Origin: Agrobacterium leguminum
GTDB lineage: Bacteria; Pseudomonadota; Alphaproteobacteria; Rhizobiales; Rhizobiaceae
Length of the DNA stretch: 64,000 bases
Assembly: GCF_015704895.1 (NCBI RefSeq)
Contig: NZ_JADQWB010000008.1
Span: 124,001-188,000, forward strand
Direction of reading: 5' to 3'
Shown: positions 53,922 to 62,449 of the stretch, piece after piece
How the letters are laid out: every line of letters starts with the position of its first letter
Numbering within the stretch: position 1 is the first letter of the stretch
Translations under genes and position numbers: made by a program
Notes under the pieces: generated by a model
Database searches by the model: none
Told to the model about the DNA's origin: nothing
Seen by the model: the letters and a program-made list of their open reading frames with translations, nothing else

Positions 53922-54665
53922 ATGTCACCGGAAGAAAGCCAGCTTCTCAAGTCCCTGTTCGACAGGACCAGAACCGCATCCGCCACCCCGCGTGACCGCG
54001 AGGCGGAAACATTGATCGCAGACGCCGTGCGCGATCAGCCCGCAGCCCCCTATTATCTCGCCCAGGCGGTCATCGTTCAGGAAAAGGGTCTCGAAGCGGC
54101 AGCAGCCCATATCAAGCAGCTCGAAGACCGTATCCACGCGCTGGAAAGCGGCAATAGCGCCCCGCAGGCCGCAGCGCAGGGCGGCTTTCTGAGTTCCATC
54201 TTCGGAACCGGCCAGTCACAGCCGCCAGCGCCGACACCCGCCCCTGCCCCGCAAACCTCATGGCGCAACGATACCGCCGGCCAGACGGCGGGTCCCTGGG
54301 GATCGCCAGCCGGCCAGCAATCCGGCGGCCCCTGGAGCCAGCAATCCGCCGCATTCGGGCGTTCTTCCGGCGGTGGTTTTCTGCAGGGTGCGCTTGGGAC
54401 CGCTGCGGGTGTCGCCGGCGGCATGCTGCTCGCCAATTCGCTGAGCGGCATTTTCGGCAGCCACATGTCATCGCTCGGCCTTGGCTCGCCCTTCGGCGGC
54501 GGCAATGCTGCCGGTAACGCGCCTGTCGAGGAAACCGTCATCAATAATTATTACGGCGACAACGCCAGCCCGCAGAACAACGACGACGACGATATCCGGC
54601 AGGCCGATGACGACAGCGCCGACGACGCGGATTTCGATTCAGGCGACGACGGTTCGTTCGCCTGA
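53922..54665 (+). CDS. DUF2076 domain protein
   Basis: 247 residues. The N-terminal block MSPEESQLLKSLFDR...YYLAQAVIVQEKGLEAA is the DUF2076 core, followed by a coiled-coil-like segment, a low-complexity Pro/Gln/Gly/Ser-rich middle with a hydrophobic glycine-rich stretch, and a strongly acidic Asp-rich tail. Function is unknown. GTAAGGAGG before the ATG at 53922 is excellent. Confidence 0.88.
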   Translation: MSPEESQLLKSLFDRTRTASATPRDREAETLIADAVRDQPAAPYYLAQAVIVQEKGLEAAAAHIKQLEDRIHALESGNSAPQAAAQGGFLSSIFGTGQSQPPAPTPAPAPQTSWRNDTAGQTAGPWGSPAGQQSGGPWSQQSAAFGRSSGGGFLQGALGTAAGVAGGMLLANSLSGIFGSHMSSLGLGSPFGGGNAAGNAPVEETVINNYYGDNASPQNNDDDDIRQADDDSADDADFDSGDDGSFA

Positions 54666-54690
54666 ACCTTTAATCTCGTAGAAGCCCGGA

Positions 54691-55155
54691 TCAGCCCCGA
54701 CCGCGATAGGTGGGAACGCCCTGATCCGGCAGCCACACGCCTTCGGGCACCGGTCCGGTCTGCCAGAAGACGTCGATCGGAATGCCGCCGCGCGGATACC
54801 AGTAAGCGCCGATTCTCAGCCACTTCGGCTGAAGCAGGTCCACCAGCCGCCTGGCGATATAGACCGAGCAATCCTCATGGAATGCGCCGTGGTTGCGGAA
54901 AGATTGCAGGAACAGCTTCAGCGACTTGGATTCCACCAGAAAGTCGCCGGCGATATAGTCGATGACGATATGGGCGAAATCCGGCTGGCCGGTCATCGGG
55001 CAAAGCGAGGTGAATTCGGGTGCGGTAAAGCGCACCACGTAATCGGTGCCGGCATTGCCGTTCGGCACCTTTTCGAGAACGGCCTTTTCCGGGCTCTCTG
55101 GCGTATCGACCTTCGTGCCCAGCTGCGACAGGCCGGAAACATCCGTCACGGACAT
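54691..55155 (-). CDS. queF: NADPH-dependent 7-cyano-7-deazaguanine reductase
   Basis: Reduces preQ0 to preQ1 in queuosine biosynthesis. The 154-residue short form of QueF has the catalytic [13 protein letters not shown] (Cys52, Asp59) and [17 protein letters not shown] motifs. The start at 55155 (MSVTDVSG) follows ACAGGAG; the frame to 55179 is not supported. It lies 16 nt after a cation diffusion facilitator gene on the same strand and is probably cotranscribed. No preQ1 riboswitch was recognised. Confidence 0.96.
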   Translation of the reverse strand: MSVTDVSGLSQLGTKVDTPESPEKAVLEKVPNGNAGTDYVVRFTAPEFTSLCPMTGQPDFAHIVIDYIAGDFLVESKSLKLFLQSFRNHGAFHEDCSVYIARRLVDLLQPKWLRIGAYWYPRGGIPIDVFWQTGPVPEGVWLPDQGVPTYRGRG

Positions 55156-55171
55156 GGAAAACTCCTGTTTT

Positions 55172-56086
55172 TCAAACAATCACTTTGACGCCATGCGCCT
55201 TTTCGCCTTCCGGCTCGACGTGAATGGCAAGGCTGGCGCCCGGTATGACGTCCCTTATGGCATCTTCAAGGCGGTCGCAAATATCATGCGCCTCGCGCAC
55301 CGTCATGACAGCTGGAACAACGACGTGAAAATCGATGAAGGCGGCCGAGCCGGCCCGGCGTGTCCTCAGATCATGGACGCCAATGACGCCGCCGCAATGT
55401 TCGGCGATGGCCTTCTTGATCGCCTCGTCCTCTTCCGGCTCCACGGCCCGGTCCATCAGCCCGCCAAGCGAATGCAGAATGACCTTGGAACCCTGGAACA
55501 GGATGTTGATGGCCACCAGGATGGCGAGCAGCGGATCGAGAATGGCATAACCCGTCAAAAGCGCCAGAACGAGGCCGACGAGAACGCCTGCCGAGGTCAC
55601 GACATCGGACATGATGTGATGGCCGTCAGCTGCCAGCGCCGGTGAGGCGTGTCTTTTGCCGACACGGATCAGGATCGTCGCCCAGATGGCGTTGATGACG
55701 CCCGCCGCCGCATTGATGGCAAGACCAAGGGCCGGCGCTTCCGGCAGCCTCGGGTTGAAAAGACCGCCCCAGGCCTCCTGCACGATCAGCAGCGCGGCAA
55801 CGACGATCAGCACGCCTTCCACGACGGCGGAAATATATTCCGCCTTGTGGTGGCCGAACTGATGGTCATCATCGGCGGGCTTCTGCGCATAACGAATGAC
55901 GAAATAGGCGATGAAGGCCGCGACCACGTTGACGGTCGATTCCAGACCGTCGGATAAAAGCGCGACCGAACCGGTGACCCACCAGGCCACGAGCTTGAGG
56001 CCCAGCACGCCGAAAGAAAGCGGAATGCTCCAGAATGCCAGCTTCCGGACCAGCGCCCCGGCCTGCATATTGCCTTCACTGTTCAT
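55172..56086 (-). CDS. Cation diffusion facilitator (divalent metal efflux)
   Basis: 304 residues with six helices and a cytoplasmic C-terminal CDF domain. The metal-site helices appear as SDGLESTVN and [12 protein letters not shown], and [10 protein letters not shown] precedes helix III. It exports Zn, Co, Fe or Mn with protons; the metal is not resolved. The start at 56086 is preferred; an upstream frame reaches 56152. It forms a likely operon with queF. Confidence 0.9.
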   Translation of the reverse strand: MNSEGNMQAGALVRKLAFWSIPLSFGVLGLKLVAWWVTGSVALLSDGLESTVNVVAAFIAYFVIRYAQKPADDDHQFGHHKAEYISAVVEGVLIVVAALLIVQEAWGGLFNPRLPEAPALGLAINAAAGVINAIWATILIRVGKRHASPALAADGHHIMSDVVTSAGVLVGLVLALLTGYAILDPLLAILVAINILFQGSKVILHSLGGLMDRAVEPEEDEAIKKAIAEHCGGVIGVHDLRTRRAGSAAFIDFHVVVPAVMTVREAHDICDRLEDAIRDVIPGASLAIHVEPEGEKAHGVKVIV

Positions 56087-56130
56087 TTTTGCCCCCGTGC
56101 GGATGCGAACGAATTGCATGACCGATTGCC

Positions 56131-56175
56131 AAAACGCACGAACCGCGCGCACGGGGTCTCCGTGCGCGCGGTTCG
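56131..56175 (-). terminator. Terminator of the VOC gene
   Basis: A 16-bp GC-rich stem (56139-56154 pairing with 56160-56175) is followed 4 nt later on the minus strand by a CGTTTT stretch. Confidence 0.6.
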
Positions 56176-56240
56176 CTATTGGCGTTTCTATCGTTCAAAC
56201 CGCAGGCGAGGTCAAGAGCCGCGCGGTGACAACCCGGACC

Positions 56241-56642
56241 TCAATCCTCGTCTTTTTGCTCGCAGAAACGGATACGGTTGCCGAACGGATCAATGACTTC
56301 CATGACATCGCCCCAGGGCAATTCTTCAACACCCGGATTGAGGAAGCGATATTTTTTGCCTTCCAGTTCCTTCTGATAGGCATGAACACCACGCATTGTG
56401 ACGAAGATGTTGGAGCCCGGCGTCGCATCGCCGTGATGGCCGCTGAGGTGAAGCCCCATTCCGGCCCGTGAAACCTGCATGTAAAGCGGGAAATTATCGC
56501 CGAAGCGGTGTTCCCAGTCGATCTCGAAACCGAGAAAATCGACATAAAACTCGCGCGCCTTCGCCTCATCGAAAATTCTGACGATCGGAAATATCCGCTC
56601 GAAGCCGATTTCCCCGCCCGTTTGCGTTCCCGCATCGGCCAT
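56241..56642 (-). CDS. VOC-superfamily protein (glyoxalase/bleomycin-resistance fold)
   Basis: 133 residues with paired beta-alpha-beta-beta-beta modules: IFPIVRIFDEAKAREFYVDFLGFEIDWEHRF and the C-terminal MEVIDPFGNRIRF with the usual Glu metal ligand. It is a small dimeric metal enzyme or binding protein; the substrate is unknown. It is transcribed alone from the region between livJ and the CDF gene. Confidence 0.88.
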   Translation of the reverse strand: MADAGTQTGGEIGFERIFPIVRIFDEAKAREFYVDFLGFEIDWEHRFGDNFPLYMQVSRAGMGLHLSGHHGDATPGSNIFVTMRGVHAYQKELEGKKYRFLNPGVEELPWGDVMEVIDPFGNRIRFCEQKDED

Positions 56643-56666
56643 GCTGCCCTACCTTGTTTCAGACCG

Positions 56667-56700
56667 TAAAATGAAACCGGCCGCACAAGGTGCGGCCGGT
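56667..56700 (-). terminator. Terminator of the LivJ-like gene
   Basis: ACCGGCCGCAC/GTGCGGCCGGT (56676-56686 and 56690-56700) forms an 11-bp stem with a 3-nt loop. The minus strand continues TTCATTTT. It lies just beyond the stop codon at 56710. Confidence 0.85.
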
Positions 56701-56709
56701 AGGATCAGC

Positions 56710-57816
56710 TTATTCGGCTGCGACGATCTTGCCGTCCTGCCACTTGAACAGCGAGAAGGCCTGCGAGGTCAGGTCGCCGTTTTCGCCGTAGGTCACCTTG
56801 CCGATTGCGGTCGGGAAAGCGTCACCGCTTTTCAGGGCCGTGGCAACCGCTTCGGAATCCTTGGCGCTTCCGGCCTTCTCGATGCCGGCCTTCAGCACTT
56901 CGACGGCAGCGTAAGCATTGAGCGTGAAGGCTTCCGCCGGAATGTTGGCGGCCTTCAGCGCTTCGGCAGCGGCCTTGGAATCGTCGTTCTTCAGCGCGTC
57001 GGAAGCGTTGGTGAAGATCGTGCCTTCGCCAGCCTGCGAACCGATGTTCCAGAACTCGCTGTTCGACAGGCCGTCACCGCCGATGACGGCAGCCTTGGAG
57101 CCGATATCCTTCAGCTGGCGCACCAGAAGACCCGCTTCCGGATGGTAACCGCCGAAATAGACGATGTCGGCATTGTCGGACTTCAGACGGGCCGTCAGCG
57201 CGCCGAGATCCTTTTCGCCGGGTGTCAGCGCATCGTAGAGAACTTCGGTCACGCCGCCGGCATTCAGCGTGGCCTTGAAGGCGTCCGCCAGACCTTTGCC
57301 GTAGGCGCCCTTGTCGTGAATGATGGCGATCTTCTTGTCCTTGAGGTTGGCGAGAACATATTTCGCCGCAACCTCGGCCTGCTGGTCGTCACGACCGCAG
57401 GTGCGGAAAACGTTGGAAAGGCCACGGTTGGTCAGGCCCGGCGCGGTCGCCGTCGGCGTCACCATCAGCACGCCGTTTTCGGCAAAGACATCCGATGCCG
57501 GAATGGCGACGCCGGACGTCACCGGACCGACGACGAAGTGGATGCCTTCGGCAACCAGCTGGTTGGCCGCGGAAACGCCCTGCTTCGGCTCACCGCCGTC
57601 ATCGGCAAGCTTCAGCACGACCTGTTCGCCGAGGATGCCGCCCTTCTTGTTGATTTCATTGACTGCCGTCTGGGCGCCGTTCTTCACCTGGTCGCCATAG
57701 GCGGCGACAGGACCGGTGAGCGGTGCAATCAGGCCGATGACGATTTCGGCATGAGCAAGGGGTGCGAATGCGAAGGACGCTGCAAGCGTCACGCTGGTCA
57801 ATGTCTTCAGTTTCAT
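56710..57816 (-). CDS. LivJ-like periplasmic branched-chain amino-acid-binding protein
   Basis: 368 residues: signal peptide ([23 protein letters not shown]) then the leucine-binding fold ([70 protein letters not shown]). It binds branched-chain or other amino acids for an ABC importer of the LivHMGF type. The membrane and ATPase genes are not in the window, so this is an orphan binding protein whose transporter lies elsewhere. Confidence 0.94.
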   Translation of the reverse strand: MKLKTLTSVTLAASFAFAPLAHAEIVIGLIAPLTGPVAAYGDQVKNGAQTAVNEINKKGGILGEQVVLKLADDGGEPKQGVSAANQLVAEGIHFVVGPVTSGVAIPASDVFAENGVLMVTPTATAPGLTNRGLSNVFRTCGRDDQQAEVAAKYVLANLKDKKIAIIHDKGAYGKGLADAFKATLNAGGVTEVLYDALTPGEKDLGALTARLKSDNADIVYFGGYHPEAGLLVRQLKDIGSKAAVIGGDGLSNSEFWNIGSQAGEGTIFTNASDALKNDDSKAAAEALKAANIPAEAFTLNAYAAVEVLKAGIEKAGSAKDSEAVATALKSGDAFPTAIGKVTYGENGDLTSQAFSLFKWQDGKIVAAE

Positions 57817-58101
57817 CCTGGTGTCTCCTTAAAGGGGGTCGCGGGACCCGGTGAGCGCCATGGGGCGCCGACCGAATGAAACTATCGGACGCCTCCCGGC
57901 GAAAACTCGTTCCATTTTTGAATTCCGAGCCTTCCACTCAACTCATACGGAAGGTTTGATGATTTATGCAAGTCACTTTGCTGGATTAGCTCTATTCGCG
58001 GTAAATCAATCGCCGGATCGGCCGTGATTGCGCCGTCTGAATGGACGCATCGACCTTCCGTAAACGCTTGGCGTTTGGCCGCCGCTGGAGGATAATACGC
58101 C

Positions 58102-59277
58102 ATGATCGCAGCAGATGAAGAATTTCTGACGGGCCTGCCCGTCTTCCGGCATTTTGAAGACGTGGCCGACCCGGCGCTTTATCGCGCCCTGCCGCCGGGA
58201 TGGGGGCTGGCCATCGCCGATATCATCGATTCGACCTCGGCAATCGGCACCGGCCGCTACAAGGCCGTCAACATGGCCGGTGCGGCGGTCATATCGGGCG
58301 TATCGAACAGTCTCGGACGTCACGATCTGCCCTTCGTTTTCGGCGGCGATGGCGCCGCCGTCGCGGTGCCGCCACAGGGGCTGTCTGTCGCACGCACCGC
58401 GCTTTCGAATGTGCAGCGCTGGGTGAAGGACGATCTCGATCTTGCCATGCGCGTGGCGCTGGTTCCCGTCGAGGATATTCGTGAAAATGGCTTCGATATT
58501 CGTGTCGCGCGCTTTCAGGCGAGCGAGGATGTTTCCTACGCCATGTTTTCGGGCGGCGGCAACAGCTGGGCGGAAGCGCGGATGAAGGAGGGGCAATATG
58601 CCCTGCCCGCAGCCGAAACGGGCGAGCGCCCCGATCTCACCGGTCTTTCATGCCGCTGGAACCCCATTCCGGCCACCCATGGCAAGGTGGTGTCGATCAT
58701 CGCCGTGCCGGGGCCGTCGCGGGACATGCCGGCATTTCGCCAACTGGTCGTCGATCTTGTCGATCTCGCCGAACAGGACGCAAGACACGGCCACCCCGTG
58801 CCGGAAGATGGGCCAAAACTCGGGTTCGTGCGCGAGGGTCTCGGCCTCGAAGCCCGTGCCGGCGCTGCCTATCACGATGTCTGGGGCAAGATGCGCCGCT
58901 CGTTTCGCATTCTCGGCGAGTCCCTGCTCGTCAATCTCTTGAGCGTGACGGGGCTCTCGTTCGGACCGTTCAATGCGATACGCTACCGGCGTTCAGTTGC
59001 GAGCAACACCGATTTCAGGAAATTCGATGACGGCCTGAAGATGACGGTGGATATCGACGCCGCACGGCTCGAAAAAATCCGCGCGCGGCTGGAACAGGGC
59101 CGCCTCTCGGGAAGCTGTTATTACGGCCTGCACGAACAGGATGCCGCATTGATGACCTGTATCGTCCCCTCTCCGCTTTCGAGAGACCATATGCATTTCG
59201 TGGATGGCGCCGACGGCGGATATGCGGCTGCGGCAAGCCGTCTCAAGCAGCAGATGCAGGTTGCTGCACCAGCCTGA
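58102..59277 (+). CDS. DUF3095 protein, class III nucleotidyl-cyclase-like
   Basis: 391 residues matching DUF3095. The N-terminal part has IADIIDSTSAIG and FVFGGDGAAVAV, which fit the two metal-binding Asp positions (beta1 and the GGDG hairpin) of class III adenylate cyclase/GGDEF folds. The C-terminal half (FGPFNAIRYRRSVASNTDFRKFDDGLKMTVD) is the family-specific domain. No TM segment or signal peptide. Cyclase activity is inferred only. It is divergent from the LivJ-like gene, with a 285-nt gap holding the promoters of both. Confidence 0.87.
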   Translation: MIAADEEFLTGLPVFRHFEDVADPALYRALPPGWGLAIADIIDSTSAIGTGRYKAVNMAGAAVISGVSNSLGRHDLPFVFGGDGAAVAVPPQGLSVARTALSNVQRWVKDDLDLAMRVALVPVEDIRENGFDIRVARFQASEDVSYAMFSGGGNSWAEARMKEGQYALPAAETGERPDLTGLSCRWNPIPATHGKVVSIIAVPGPSRDMPAFRQLVVDLVDLAEQDARHGHPVPEDGPKLGFVREGLGLEARAGAAYHDVWGKMRRSFRILGESLLVNLLSVTGLSFGPFNAIRYRRSVASNTDFRKFDDGLKMTVDIDAARLEKIRARLEQGRLSGSCYYGLHEQDAALMTCIVPSPLSRDHMHFVDGADGGYAAAASRLKQQMQVAAPA

Positions 59278-59343
59278 AAACCGCGCCAATACGCAGCCCC
59301 AATCCCTGTGCCGGATGCACCCGCGGCGAAGGCCGCTGAAAAG

Positions 59344-59370
59344 AAAAACCGGCGTCGTGCGCCGGTTTCA
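59344..59370. terminator. Bidirectional terminator between DUF3095 and the ArsR-family gene
   Basis: AAACCGGCG (59346-59354) pairs with CGCCGGTTT (59360-59368) around a TCGTG loop. A-run before and T-run after fit use from either side. Confidence 0.75.
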
Positions 59371-59408
59371 ATCGAGTGATGCTGCCGGGCCTTAACAGGG
59401 CCTTGGGA

Positions 59409-59729
59409 TCACGCAGCGGTCTTGCTGCTCTTCTGCGCCTGGCAGTAAATTTCCTCGAGGGAGGCGAGGATTTTTTTCACGGATTCGGAATTGCTGGAAT
59501 AGTAGATGGTCTGCGCATCCCGTCGTGTCTTCACCAGCCGCTGGGCACGCAATTTCGAAAGATGCTGCGAGAGAGCGGACTGGCTGAGACCAACCTGTGA
59601 AGCGAGAACACCAACCGGCACTTCCGTATCCACCAGCGTGCACAAGATCATCAGGCGCTTGGGATTCGCCATGGCTGAGAGCAAGTCTGCAGCGGCGATG
59701 CTATGTTCCGACAGAGATTGGTTATCCAT
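59409..59729 (-). CDS. ArsR-family regulator, NolR-like
   Basis: A 106-residue winged-helix protein of the ArsR/SmtB family. The core LLSAMANPKRLMIL, VGLSQSALSQHLSKLRAQRLVKTRRDAQTIYYSS closely matches NolR of rhizobia, as I remember it, and lacks the Cys metal site of ArsR/SmtB sensors. NolR represses nodulation and other genes in Sinorhizobium/Rhizobium and acts as a global growth/symbiosis regulator. The gene's 540-nt upstream region is unusually AT-rich. Confidence 0.9.
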   Translation of the reverse strand: MDNQSLSEHSIAAADLLSAMANPKRLMILCTLVDTEVPVGVLASQVGLSQSALSQHLSKLRAQRLVKTRRDAQTIYYSSNSESVKKILASLEEIYCQAQKSSKTAA

Positions 59730-60222
59730 ACGCTCAAGTCTCCTGATGACAGTCGAAAAAGACGGTCATGGTGGCTATTATAGGTGTTCCAAAAGGTGTT
59801 TTTATAATTCAGTCGATACGTTGTATATACCTAAATCTTGCTTATATCGTGTCCCTTTCAAAGACTATTCTTCACCGGTTATTTACTTAAAATATTGTGA
59901 CCAAATTATCAGCTTTTTGCCTGTTTTTTGTCAATTTGATGATAAACATATGTATTAGCGGCAGTATTTATAAGCAATAAACGATCAAAAGTTGAGCGCC
60001 GAAATCTTGTTACCCAATGCCGGATTTTGAGGCTGCAATCTATTACCACCTTAAATTTAGCAGCGAGCTAAAGAATCTAGATTAACTTTGCGCAATTTTC
60101 TCTAAGTTTGCAATATGATTTTTATTAGTAATTATTTTCATGCATAACTTGTGATATCAAAAATATTCTTTGCTACCGTGGGAAGGTATAACTTGCGCCG
60201 CGAAGATCATCTGGAAACAGAA
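59730..60222. other. AT-rich intergenic region above the NolR-like gene
   Basis: About 490 nt, much richer in A+T than the rest of the window, with no convincing ORF. It contains TTTAGC-AGCGA-GCTAAA (60056-60072), a perfect 6-bp palindrome that fits the NolR operator form (A/T)TTAG-N9-A(T/A), and ends at a strong hairpin terminator that could also end a plus-strand transcript. It may be a regulatory region, a small-RNA locus or old foreign DNA. Confidence 0.5.
60056..60072. promoter_or_regulatory. Possible NolR-type operator
   Basis: TTTAGC-AGCGA-GCTAAA is a perfect inverted repeat that fits the remembered NolR consensus (TTTAG, nine bases, then AA). It is about 330 nt upstream of the NolR-like gene, which is far for simple autoregulation. 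Confidence 0.35.
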
Positions 60223-60255
60223 AAAGGGCCCTCCATGGAAGGCCCTTTCTTTTTC
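60223..60255. terminator. Terminator of the choline operon (bidirectional)
   Basis: AAAGGGCC (60223-60230) pairs with GGCCCTTT (60241-60248), with CCATGG inside. The minus strand continues TTTTTCTGTTT after choV; the plus strand continues CTTTTTC. Confidence 0.85.
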
Positions 60256-60269
60256 AGACAGGCGAATCA

Positions 60270-61316
60270 CTATTTTTTGCGGTGACGCGTCAGCCCCGCC
60301 ACGACTTCATCGGCGGAAATCGTGCCGACGATCGCACCGTTGTCGACGACGCCGATCGCGCCGGAATGTTTTGACAGCGCATCGAGAATATCGATCAGCG
60401 GCGATGAAGGGCGGGCGGTGGCGGCGACTGTCATCTGCCCGTTGCGTTCGTCCACCCCACGCTTCATCACATCGGCGGCGGTCAGCATGGAGATCGGGTT
60501 CATGTTCTGCACGAAATCCGCGACATAGGGCGTGGCAGGCTGCTTGACGATCTGCTGCGGCGTTCCGCACTGGATGATGCGTCCGCCCTCCATCATGGCG
60601 ATACGGTTGCCGATGCGGAAGGCCTCGTCCAGATCGTGGCTGACGAAGAGGATAGTTTTCTTCAGCCGGCTCTGGAATTCCAGAAGCTCATCCTGCAGGC
60701 GGCTTCTGATAAGAGGGTCGAGCGCCGAGAATGGCTCGTCCATCAACAGGATCGGCGCGCCGGTGGCAAAGGCTCTCGCCAGCCCCACACGCTGCTGCAT
60801 GCCGCCGGAAAGCTCTCCCACCTTGCGGTCAGCCCAGGCGGAGAGATTGACCAGTTCAAGCTGCTCGGCCACCATGCGCTTGCGCTCGGCTTCCGGCACG
60901 CCGGAAAGCTCAAGCCCGAAGCCGACATTATCGGCCACATTGCGCCAGGGCAGAAGGCCGAATTGCTGGAAGACCATGGAGACCGTGTGCATGCGCAGAT
61001 CGCGCAGCGCTTTCGCCGTCGAGCGATAGGGATCGACATAGCCGGTTTTGGTCTTCACGCCGACATTGCCGCGCACCACGGGCGCAAGCCCGTTGACGGC
61101 CCTCAGCAGGGTCGACTTGCCCGAACCGGAAAGCCCCATGAGCACGAGTATCTCGCCCTCACTCACCGAGAGCGAGGCATTGGCGACGCCGAGAACCAGT
61201 CCGGTTTCGGCATTGATCTCGTCACGCGTGCTGCCCTTGTCGATCAGCGGCAGCGCCGCATCGGGCCGGTCGCCGAAAACGATATCGACATTTCCGAAGA
61301 TGATGGCGTCACTCAT
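60270..61316 (-). CDS. choV: Choline ABC transporter ATP-binding protein
   Basis: A 348-residue ATPase of the ProV/OpuAA family: Walker A GLSGSGKST, signature LSGGMQQR, Walker B LLMDEPFSALDP and a C-terminal CBS-like domain (about 270-345). It powers choline import with ChoW and ChoX. It overlaps choW by 4 nt and ends the choXWV operon, followed by a terminator. Choline feeds glycine-betaine synthesis for osmoprotection or growth. Confidence 0.93.
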   Translation of the reverse strand: MSDAIIFGNVDIVFGDRPDAALPLIDKGSTRDEINAETGLVLGVANASLSVSEGEILVLMGLSGSGKSTLLRAVNGLAPVVRGNVGVKTKTGYVDPYRSTAKALRDLRMHTVSMVFQQFGLLPWRNVADNVGFGLELSGVPEAERKRMVAEQLELVNLSAWADRKVGELSGGMQQRVGLARAFATGAPILLMDEPFSALDPLIRSRLQDELLEFQSRLKKTILFVSHDLDEAFRIGNRIAMMEGGRIIQCGTPQQIVKQPATPYVADFVQNMNPISMLTAADVMKRGVDERNGQMTVAATARPSSPLIDILDALSKHSGAIGVVDNGAIVGTISADEVVAGLTRHRKK

Positions 61317-62161
61317 AGATCATCCTCCGCGCCGGGAAGGCGGAAAAGCCGGTCGAGCACGATCGCCAGTATGACGATGCACAGTCCCGCTTCGAAGCCC
61401 ATGGCGATGTTGACAGTGTTCAGGGCGCGCACCACGGGTACGCCGAGACCATTGGCGCCGACGAGGGCGGAAATGACCACCATCGACAGCGACAGCATGA
61501 TCGTCTGGGTAAGGCCGGCCATGATCTGCGGCGCGGCGAAGGGAAGCTCCACCTTGCGCAATACTTGCGACGGCGTGGCGCCAAAGGCGACGGCCGCCTC
61601 CACCAGCGCCGGCGGCGTCGAAACGATGCCGAGGCGGGTGAGCCGCACGGGAGCCGGAATGGCGAAGATGACGGTGGCGATGAGCCCCGGAACCATGCCG
61701 AGACCGAACAGCACCAGCGCCGGGATGAGATAAACGAAGGTGGGGATGGTCTGCATCAGGTCCAGCACCGGGCGCATGCCGGCATAGATCCATTTGCGCC
61801 GCGCCGCCAATATGCCGAGCGGTATGCCGATAATCATGCACACGGCGCTGGCGGCGATGACGAGCGCCAGCGTTTCCGTCGTCGCCTTCCAGTAGCCCAG
61901 ATTGATGATGAGCAGCAGGCCGAGCGCGGTGAAGACCGGCATGCCGACGGAGCGGCGCGTCCAGGCGGAAAGCGCCGTCAGGATCGCCACGATGATGAGC
62001 GGATGCGGCGCCTGCAGCACATAAAGCAGGGCGTTGATGACGCTTTGGAAAATGAAGGAAAGCCAATCGAAGAAAAAAGCGAGATTGCCGGTCAGCCAGT
62101 CAATGGCCTCCTTGGCATATCGGCCGACGGGCAGGCGGTTTTCAGGAGCGCTGAGCCATTC
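61313..62161 (-). CDS. choW: Choline ABC transporter permease
   Basis: A 282-residue ProW-family permease with six to seven helices and the EAA loop (EAAVAFGATPSQVLRKVELPFAAPQIMAGL). The start is a GTG at 62161 (VEWLSAPENRLP), which fits the length of S. meliloti ChoW. The longer frame to 62266 is read through a dispersed repeat and is rejected. GAAAGG lies 12 nt upstream, a rather long spacing. Confidence 0.88.
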   Translation of the reverse strand, partial: EWLSAPENRLPVGRYAKEAIDWLTGNLAFFFDWLSFIFQSVINALLYVLQAPHPLIIVAILTALSAWTRRSVGMPVFTALGLLLIINLGYWKATTETLALVIAASAVCMIIGIPLGILAARRKWIYAGMRPVLDLMQTIPTFVYLIPALVLFGLGMVPGLIATVIFAIPAPVRLTRLGIVSTPPALVEAAVAFGATPSQVLRKVELPFAAPQIMAGLTQTIMLSLSMVVISALVGANGLGVPVVRALNTVNIAMGFEAGLCIVILAIVLDRLFRLPGAEDDL

Positions 62162-62204
62162 CACGGTAAGAAAAGACCTTTCGTGAACTAAAACAATTCC
62201 GGCA

Positions 62205-62262
62205 AAAGTGCAGAGCGGTTTTGCGTCCGGAATTGCGCAGACAACAAAGAAATAGAGCATCG
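62205..62262. repeat. Dispersed intergenic repeat between choX and choW
   Basis: The plus strand contains CAGAGCGGTTTTGCGTCCGG, GAATTGCGCA, CAAAG and ATAGAGCAT. I recall these words together as a common intergenic element in Agrobacterium and relatives. It falls inside the falsely long choW frame. Confidence 0.5.
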
Positions 62263-62304
62263 TCATCCCGTTTCACCGGGATTGCTCCAATGCAGAAATG
62301 ACGG

Positions 62305-62323
62305 CCGGCAGCGGAACTGCCGG
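62305..62323. terminator. Short hairpin in the choX-choW gap
   Basis: CCGGCAG pairs with CTGCCGG around CGGAA. With the next hairpin (62402-62426) it could protect or partly terminate the choX message. Confidence 0.4.
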
Positions 62324-62401
62324 ACGCGGTGCTGGCGCATGACCTTCAATGTCTGAAAATTCACAGGCAAGGTCATGCATGGGCATCGTTATTTCCCGCT
62401 G

Positions 62402-62426
62402 ATCCGGCCTGCCGCGCAGGCCGGAT
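62402..62426. terminator. Hairpin after choX
   Basis: A perfect 11-bp stem ATCCGGCCTGC/GCAGGCCGGAT with a 3-nt loop, 24 nt beyond the choX stop. It has no T-run, so it more likely stabilises choX mRNA, as is usual between binding-protein and permease genes, than terminates. Confidence 0.55.
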
Positions 62427-62449
62427 GCAGTCATGCATCGTCTTGCGGC

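Noticed and set aside
54691..55190. preQ1 riboswitch before queF
   Set aside because: The upstream sequence is the coding end of the cation diffusion facilitator, with only 16 nt free; no aptamer pattern seen.
59506..59958. 150-residue plus-strand ORF across the NolR-like gene and AT-rich block
   Set aside because: First half is antisense to the regulator, second half is low-complexity AT-rich DNA.
62162..62266. N-terminal extension of choW to the ATG at 62266
   Set aside because: Encoded by a dispersed intergenic repeat and absent from the expected ChoW length.
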